Source: a virus. Taken from it: a stretch of DNA of 27,535 bases. Under the pieces are notes generated by a model, which was given only the letters and a program-made list of their open reading frames with translations, did no database searches and had not been told where the DNA came from. Location: positions 1-27,535 of IMG/VR virus record IMGVR_UViG_3300009001_000068. One strand, written 5' to 3'. Below, one piece after another: positions 1 through 9,000 of this stretch (position 1 is the stretch's first letter; each line of letters starts with the position of its first letter). The translations under genes and the position numbers were made by a program.

Positions 1-3000
1 TATTTCGTTAGTTCTCTTATTATATAAGAACGCTCCTTCTATTTTAGATACGTCTACAGGCACTACACTTGATCTAATTTCATTATATGAAATTTTATTT
101 TTTGGTTTTCTGTAATCTAGTACCGCACCTCTTTTATTACCAGAAGTTTGATTAGGAAGTCCTACGTAAATGTGATTATCTTCAATTAATAAATTACGTC
201 CAAATTCTATTTCTGCATTTTCGTATATTAATCTTTCTGAGAATAGTAAGTTATTTTGTAAATTTTCAAATATGTAAATATTACCCTTATCTATTTTAGA
301 ATTTTTAAATGATGTAAACTTACTATCAAACGTAGTTTCTGTTCTAGTTTCAGAAGTTGTATCCAAAACATACGAATTTTCCAAAGCTTCTTCAAACGTG
401 TCGAAGCGAGTTGGTATTGACACATCGCCATTGATACTAGATACAACTAGACTATCCTTACCGTATGCTAATGAATTACCAAAGCCTTCAACTTCTTCGT
501 TGTTTGGTGAATATAGCTTAATGTTAGGTTGTGTAATTTCTCCATCAACAGTTCCAAACTTTTGATTTGTATAATTGTATTCATAAACCCAAACAGAACC
601 TTTATTAAATCCTTGTTCGTCATCTAGCGGAACACTTACTGCTATCTTGTTTCCTTGAGGATTGATAGATACAGAATCTGCCCATTTATTAATGTCAATA
701 TATACGTCAGGTGTTTGAGCATCATTATCGTGATCACTTAAAATATAACTGCTTGATGGTGCTTTTATAATTTGAGAAAGTTCATATTTGTTATCTTTTA
801 ATTTATAAATTGCAATAGCTGTTTCTAATGTACTATCTGACAATTGTTGTTTTGATCTAACAACTAAAGTTTCACCCTTGTCGTCTAAGGAAAATGTCGA
901 TGCAAATTGTTCTATATTTTCTATAGGATCGTAAGTTTCTTCTAATAATGCCTTGAAGCTAGTTAAATTTGGAAGATAACCTAAATAATCAATTCTATCG
1001 TCTGTTATACTCCACGATGTATTTTCTTCAGAAGGTACACTTATTGAACTTGTAATGTTTGTGGTTGCTGTCCAAAATACAGACCCATAAAGAACAATAT
1101 CTCCTAGTTTATAACTAGCAGTACTGTCATATGTTCCTCTGTAATTAATATCTTTTCCTCTTTGCCAACTGATATTATTCCAGTAAATAGAATTTTTTAT
1201 TTGATCTTCATTTACTGTAGTATCTTTTAGTGCAATATAATAATTGTCTCTCCATTTAACAACATCGCCAATTGAATATGCTTTGTTTAATTGATACGAG
1301 CCTAAGAAGTTTTGATCTATAGTTGTCCCGTGATTATATATTTCAATAGCACCAGGATTTTTCCTCCATTCATACGGATCATTTCTAGCGTCTCCAGAAG
1401 GTTTATTAGAAATTAAAAGCTTATACAAGTTGTTTTGTTTTTTAATTTCTACTTTAGAACCAAAGTGCTTATCTTTTCCTGCATATTCTGAAACTAATGT
1501 AATTTGATACTGATAAGATCCAGTAACGTCTTTTCTAAAAATGCTAACAGCACCTTGATTTAAGTACCCAGTTGTGCCTGTTTTTTCTGCAGGAATGTTA
1601 TAAACCTGCTTAAAGTCTTTGTTTAGACTAGAAGGATAATTAGGTTCTCTATCAATACCTGTAATAATATCTTCATTAAAGAAATAATATTCTTGATCAA
1701 TAATTGGAGTTACATTATCCCAAGTAAATGTTGTTGGAAAGTTTCTTCCGCTATCAATAACTAATAATTTTCCTATTAAACTTGTACCAATTGCAATATC
1801 ATTGTTAGGATTTAATACAGTACCTATAATTTGATCAGGATCACCGTTGCCTCTAAGACCTGGGTTCGACAAACGTCTTAATTCATATCTTCCGATGTTT
1901 GTTAATTGCTCCCAAGAACCTGAAGCAATATCTGGTCTTAATTTTACATATACTCTTACACTATTAAAGTTTCTTTGATAAAATACAACTTCCGCCGCAC
2001 TTGTTGTAGTAGTAGTTAAAGCAAGGCCGCCTTGGCCGTCTCTAGGATATTGCACATCTACTAGCACATCTCCAATTTCTGGTTCAAAAACATTACCTTG
2101 GAAATCAAATTCTGTAAAATCAAAATCAATAAATCCATCCCACATATCTTGAATAGTATGTGTACCTGTAATATCGTCAGTTGTAATGCCAGTCGGAGTA
2201 ATATCATATGCTGAATTATCAAAAAACTTAATATTAATTTGATAACTAGGATTGTTTAAAAATCTTTGATAAATTATATCGGAATATGTTTTTGATATTC
2301 TTATTACAAACCTCGAATCCGGTCTTGATAATTCTAAACCGTTGTTGTCGCCAGTAAACGAAAGATGATTTATAAAACTTGCTTGGTTCTTTCTTAAAAC
2401 ATACGGACCAATTTCAGAAATTGTATCTTGAATATTATCATAGACATTTATTGGTTCATTATCAAGTATTTGCGCTGCTGTTCTAACATCAGAATAAACT
2501 AGTCCTCGACCAACATCATAGTAAGCACGGTTGTTAGAATATGTAAACTCATCTCCAGAAAATAGTTCAGTTGTTTGTGGCTCAGGGTCGTTTCCAATAT
2601 TATATGTCTTAAATAACCAATATCCTGATACTTCCTCTGACGTTGCATATGTATTTTCTTCGGTATAGAAGCCTACAAAATCTCCAAATGCAGTAAACAA
2701 TTCACCGTTAACTGTAAATACGCCGTTTCTATTTTTTAAGTAGAGTACCGCACTATCTCTATTAGTACCTACATAGTATACTTCAGCTGTCCCTGTGTCA
2801 GTCTGTATAAAGTCTCCTATATTAGGTAAAGTTACAAAAGTTTCTATAAAGAATATGTTATCAATTTTTTCTTGGATAATATGTTCTCTAGATAAAAAGT
2901 TTACAGACAGTTCTGATATTCTGTTATCAAAAGGAAAATAATCATCTAATGTTGGATATGCAAAACTTCTTTGATTCCAGTACAATGTAACTCCGTCGCC

Positions 3001-6000
3001 GGGTGCTGTTCCATTGTACATATCGCTAGGTGCTCTAATTAAAAAGTGATCTGTTACATTATTTTCTAAACCAGGATCTCCCGATACAAGTAGTGTTAAA
3101 CTTGTACTATCTGTATCTGCTTGATCTACTAAGTTAATATAAGAATCAAATGTACTAAAGGGCTGATCTTCAATTTTTGGTAATATTTCTCTGTTTGCTC
3201 TCCATAAACTTTCTTTATATCTAACTATATCACCTTTAACATAACTAGTGTCTGTATCAAAGTTTCCTTTAAATTTAGTTTTTACATAACTTGCATCTGG
3301 TGCACCGATTACTAAATATTCGCCATCTTCGGAAACATCGATACTCTGTCCAAATTTTGAAAGTGCAGGATCATAGTAAAGTATAGCATCATCGGTTTGC
3401 TGTGTCCAGTTTTCTGCAACTTCTGCATCACTAAAAAACGTTCCACTAATGTGATTTCTTTTTGCTTTCCAGTATGTTCTAGTACTATCTAAATCATATA
3501 CAACTATATCGTTTGTATTATATCTAGTATTTTCAGTCCACACTTCAATAAAGTCAGGTGGCAAAATTGTTTGATCAATTTTTAAATCCCAAGACTCGTT
3601 TGTTCTTCTATAGTAATCAACTTTACCATTAAGCTCTGAATCAGAACTAACAAACAAATTTCTATTGTCAGCGGTAACTGCTATACTGTTTGAATAGTTT
3701 TGTAGTATACCTTCAAAACTTTCTATATTTTGTATTTCTTGTCTTTTTGCATATATTGGTGAATTTTCTATAACTTTCCAATCGTTATTAGAATAGTTTT
3801 CAATCCAAAATCTTTGATTTGGATATAGTTTTTGCTGTGCTAGAGTATTTGCTTCTGATATATCATTAACTTTTACAGAACGTAATTTAGATACCGTAAA
3901 TTTTTGATTTACAAATGTATCGGGTAGATCATCTTCAGGTACATAAACTGTAACGCTGTTTAGATTTATACTTTTAACAATGTATAATCCTGTAAGATTA
4001 TATTCTTCAGCATTTTTAATTCCAATAATATCTCCTTCTTGAATAAACGGAGACGCCCATCTATCAAGAGTAATCTTATATGTAACTTTACCATCTTGTG
4101 CAACTAAATTATCTTCGGATAAGTCTAATGCATACGCATCTGCGTGTATATGTTGAAATACATTCCAAGGCTTAACTCCTGATTCAGTGATCCATATATA
4201 ATCTCCAAGTCCTAAAAGATTTACATTACCATTTGGTAATTCGTCTTCCGAACTTGCTACAAATGTCACATCTTCTTCTCTTACAAATCCGCCTGATTTT
4301 ATATATTCTTCTGTAACAACCTTTGTCGGGAAAGGTTTATGATTATAGTCTACAGGTTTATCATAAACTTCGTAGGGCAAAATTCTATAGTGCTTATCAA
4401 AATTAGAATTAGGAATTACATTAACTAATTCTATTGCCTGCGGTGACTCTAAAAGTTTATCTTCTTTTAGATTAAACTCGACTTGTTTTTTATTATCAAC
4501 AGCGCCATATCTTCCAACTTGCAGAGCCCATTCTTCATAAAACTCCAAAGTATTCTCACCGGCACTACCTAAAGATCCAAACAGTTTAGTTAAAGCATTT
4601 TTTGTACCTTTGTCTTGTATAAATCCTTGATAGAATTTATACTGACTTACATCATCAGGTATAATATTTGACAAATATTGTCTTTTCTGGAAACCAGTAA
4701 GATGTTTTGCCATTCTTTGTAATTCGCTATCAAAACCTTGCGTATCTAAACTATAAAAATCATTAAATTGATTAATTCTATAATCAAAGTTTGTTAGCAA
4801 TTCAGATTCAGGTTTTTCACTTAATCTATACCATTTACTACTATCAAATTTAGAAGCACCTGATACATTGGCAACTGCTACATAATAATATTGTTTATAT
4901 TTTATAAGATTACCAATTTTATAATCTTTCCATTTTTCCCAATCTACTACTGTTGCGTCATCAAATATAAAGCCCGGTATGTTTAATCCTCCATTCCAGT
5001 CAGCTGCTTTATATCCTGAAATTCTAATTCTTTCTTGTCTATAACCAGTTGAAGGTTGGAATACAATATCATTAAAAACCGTTTTATTGTCAATTAAAAC
5101 AACGTGTTCTTTTTGTACAAGCGGCAACGATGCACTATACAATCCTTCTGCTGTATTTTCTGTTTGTATTCCAAAACTGTTTTGATTTCTTAGTAAGCTA
5201 CTAAATTCACTTGACAAAGGTTCGCCGTTTGCTTGTAAGATAGAGTAAGGATAAAACTCATCATTAATATTATCAACTACATAATAGTCTTTCTGGAAGT
5301 TAAATTTGTTTGCAGCAGGTGATAATGTTATCACTGTGCCTGCGGCCCAACCTTGTGTAGTCCAGAACAAAAATTCTCTAGCAATTTGGTCCCAGTTATT
5401 AACTGATCCATCTTCTTCTACAAAGTTAAAATCAAATCCAATTTTTTGTAACTGTTTTCCGTAACCTAATAAAAAGTCTACTACTTCTTGAGAAGTTCTT
5501 AGTGTTGTTCCGTATGCTAAACTTTGAGCAACTGTCTCAAAGTTGCTTTTAAACAATGCTGTTTTGCCGCCGACTGTAGGCAACTCAGGTAGTTTAACTA
5601 AGTTTTCTAAACTAAATGTTTCTTTAGATGTATGAGTTTTTATTACTCTATAATAATCATTTATATATTCTACTACTGTATCTTTTACATAGTATTTTCT
5701 ACCTTGCCATTCTGAAGAATCTTCAGAAATTCCGCCAACAGTGACCGGAACTGCTTTACTACCAGAGAGTGGCATAAGATAATTAAAAAATGGATTTTCG
5801 TTATTATACCCTCTTATAGTGTATCCTGAAGCAGTTTTCTCAACAACTACGCCACTATATACTGCTACATCTAAAGGAGAACTAGTATTAAAGAATATTT
5901 TATAGTTTTCTTGAGGAATATATATTCCTCCCTCTTCTAGCTGTTGTTGAGGACTTCTGCTATCAAGAATTAAATTTAATTTTTTAGTATCGCTAAAACT

Positions 6001-9000
6001 ACCTAATTTAAAACCAAGTTGGTTTGTTATACTAGTAACTTCGTTTTGGTAGTCGTTGTAAACTGTCAGTATATCACTTGCAACTAAATTATAAATGTAA
6101 TTTACAAGGCCAGCAGTTAGTACTCTTTCATTATCTGCATATGTATTAGGAAACACAATACTATCAAGTGTAATATTCTTGTTTGTTACAGAATATACTT
6201 TTTGATTTGCTAAGTTAGTTGATATTCTTGATACATCAAATGCTTCGCCGATTATTTTTGAAGGTTTGTTTACTATCATACTTAATAGCACTGCAAACGG
6301 ATAATCAGAACTTCTACGCCACGCTGTTTCTACAGGAGCTTCGTCACCGAAAGTAAAATTACCTGTTGATTGGCGCAAAACAAATTGTTTTACATATCCA
6401 CTTTCTTGTGGATGTTTAAGTTTGCCTTGAGAATCAACTGGTATCCAAGAAGTGATTCCTGGTCTTGCATAATCAGCATTATACCTTATATTTCCTGGCT
6501 CAGCAATTTTTCCTTCTTGGATATCTCTCCATAGAATTAAATTGTCACTTGTGTACGGAGCAGGTCCGTATACTTCATTCCACCATTTTGGTTTTATTTT
6601 GAAACCTAATATTTCCCAAGGATTGCTGTGCGGACGATCAGTATCAAATGCACGTTTGTATATGCCTCTCCAGAAACCAGGCAGTGGTTGAGAAGTTGGG
6701 CTTAATGCTTGTGAGTAATTAAACGTAAAAGGATTAAGTCTATCATAGAAAAAATTATCTGTATAATCATTATCAACTAGTGTAAGCCATTTTGTAAAAC
6801 TAGACAACAAACTACGATCTACTTCTTGCTTTGTAAATTCGCCGTCTCTCCAGTCGCCGCCGATAAATTTATCTACATTAATAATATTTGTGTCATAATT
6901 TACTTTAATATTATTAAAAATTCTCTTTTCAAAATCTAAAAGTAATTCGTCTCTGTAATCAAGATACGCACGAATATAACTACCGTCGTGACCTTTAATA
7001 AATGCAACACCTATTGGATATGCATCAATTTCTACATTATCGGTGCCGCCGTGAGTTCCTCCGGTGCCTGGCATATATAAATTAATATTCAATCCGTTAA
7101 AGGTGTGTGTATGGTATGTTCCTGTGCCTCCAGCATCTATATCAGCAGTTGTTGCTGATTCTTTTGTAGTGTATAAAGGATAAAACCATCCTCTAATATT
7201 AGTAGCACTATCTTCACCGTAAATTTTATAAGGACCATCATCAGTAGGTTGATCTGTTTGGTAAGTATCATCTATAACTAGTTCAGGTTCGTACTTGGGA
7301 TACAATCCTAATTTTGTTGGGGTTGGTGCAATATAACTTCCGTCAGATGTATTATATTCATAAATTTCAATAATGTCATTTTCAATTTGATTTGCACTAA
7401 TATCAACATACCCATCTGATCTAAATGTGTAATCTTTGCCGTTAACTAGTTGCTTTTTATTAAGATAAACATTTACACATTTAGCTGATATTTTTTCTAA
7501 AGTAAATGCGGTGCTAAGAGGATATTGAGTTATTCTCGAATCTAAAACTTTATATTCTATTCTATTATTTGGTCCGTATGAAAGCATATCGGAAAAATAA
7601 AAGGGTTGAGATTTAATTTTATCTTTATTAATTACTTCTAAAACTTTATCAACGTGTTGTTTTGTTTCTCCGTCAAAACCTAAAGACTCAGCTGTTTCAA
7701 GAAATACTCTTTTAAACTTATTATATTCTTTGTTTGCATAAGATACAGATTTTATTAGATTGTATTTTTTATTAGTAATATGATACAATGACAAGTTTAA
7801 CGGACTTGCGTGTTTTACAAATCTTTTACCGTATTTGTCTGTATCGCCTAGATCTCTAAGATTTCCAAGTCCAGGATATACTCCCTTAAACCCTGGTGCT
7901 TCTTCAATCATACTATTAACGTGATCAATAACCTCTCCTAGAGTAAATTCATTTATATCTTCGTTAAGAGGATTTCTTTCTAAGTTAATAGGAAGTTCAT
8001 AATATCCGTTATTATTTTTTGTTTGTTTACTAAATGCTTTAATTACAACAGAATCGTTTTCTTGTAAAGGTGTATAAAAGTTTACAAATGCTTTCTGGTT
8101 AATTCTTGTGATTTCGTAATCTGTATTTTTTACACTTAGTTTATTGTTAACATACACTACAACTTTTAAATCGTTTAAGTCGCCTGCGCGGTCAAATACA
8201 TCAATAGGAAAATCATTATTTAAATCAATATTAGCAATGTATTGTCTTATAACATACTGCTTACTTTGTATAGGATTATTTGTCCAACCATTTACATATG
8301 TAAAATCTGTTATAGTTTTATATTTTCTTAAAAAAGCTGTATCAGTTTTAACACTAACTAAATCTTCGCCGTCTTGTACACTAAAAGTATCATTCAACAA
8401 ATTAAATTCAAAAACAATATCTCCAGAATTTTCAATTGTTTTATACGACAACGGAAACCCAAGTTCAACGTCATTAGAACCTTCACCTACTTTATAAGAA
8501 AATATCTTTGTTCCTTTAAATGTTGAGGAAGAAAATACATCTAGGTCTGCGTATTCATTTCCTTGCGGGCAACAAAGATCAAACAACGGAGGCTGATTTC
8601 TAGTTGTTTTTTCTTGTGCTTCTATCCAGACATTTTTATGGTAGTGAAATGTTTTGCCGCCGAACTTTTTACCTTGTGTAACAAATATTGTTTCTAAATC
8701 TAAAGGATTTGTATCCTCAGTTTCTACTAAATTAATTTGTCTATTATTATTAATTGTAACAAATCTAACTTTATAAATTTTACCAGAAACTAAACTATCA
8801 GTATCAGATGCAAATAATACACGCATACCTTCAGCTAAATCTATGCCGTCAATATTATAACCTAACTTTCCTTCAATAGTCGAAAATACATCTTTTGTAA
8901 AAGTATCTATTAAGTCGATATCAGTTTTTGCTTCGGCTCCATAATTAAATAATTTTAATCCTGCTTCAAACTCAATAATTGGACGTCTTGCTCTAAAATT

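Noticed and set aside
8144-8497. Plus-strand open frame of 117 codons inside the giant gene.
   Set aside because: It is antisense to a well-coded region and has a composition typical of reverse-frame reading of AT-rich DNA.
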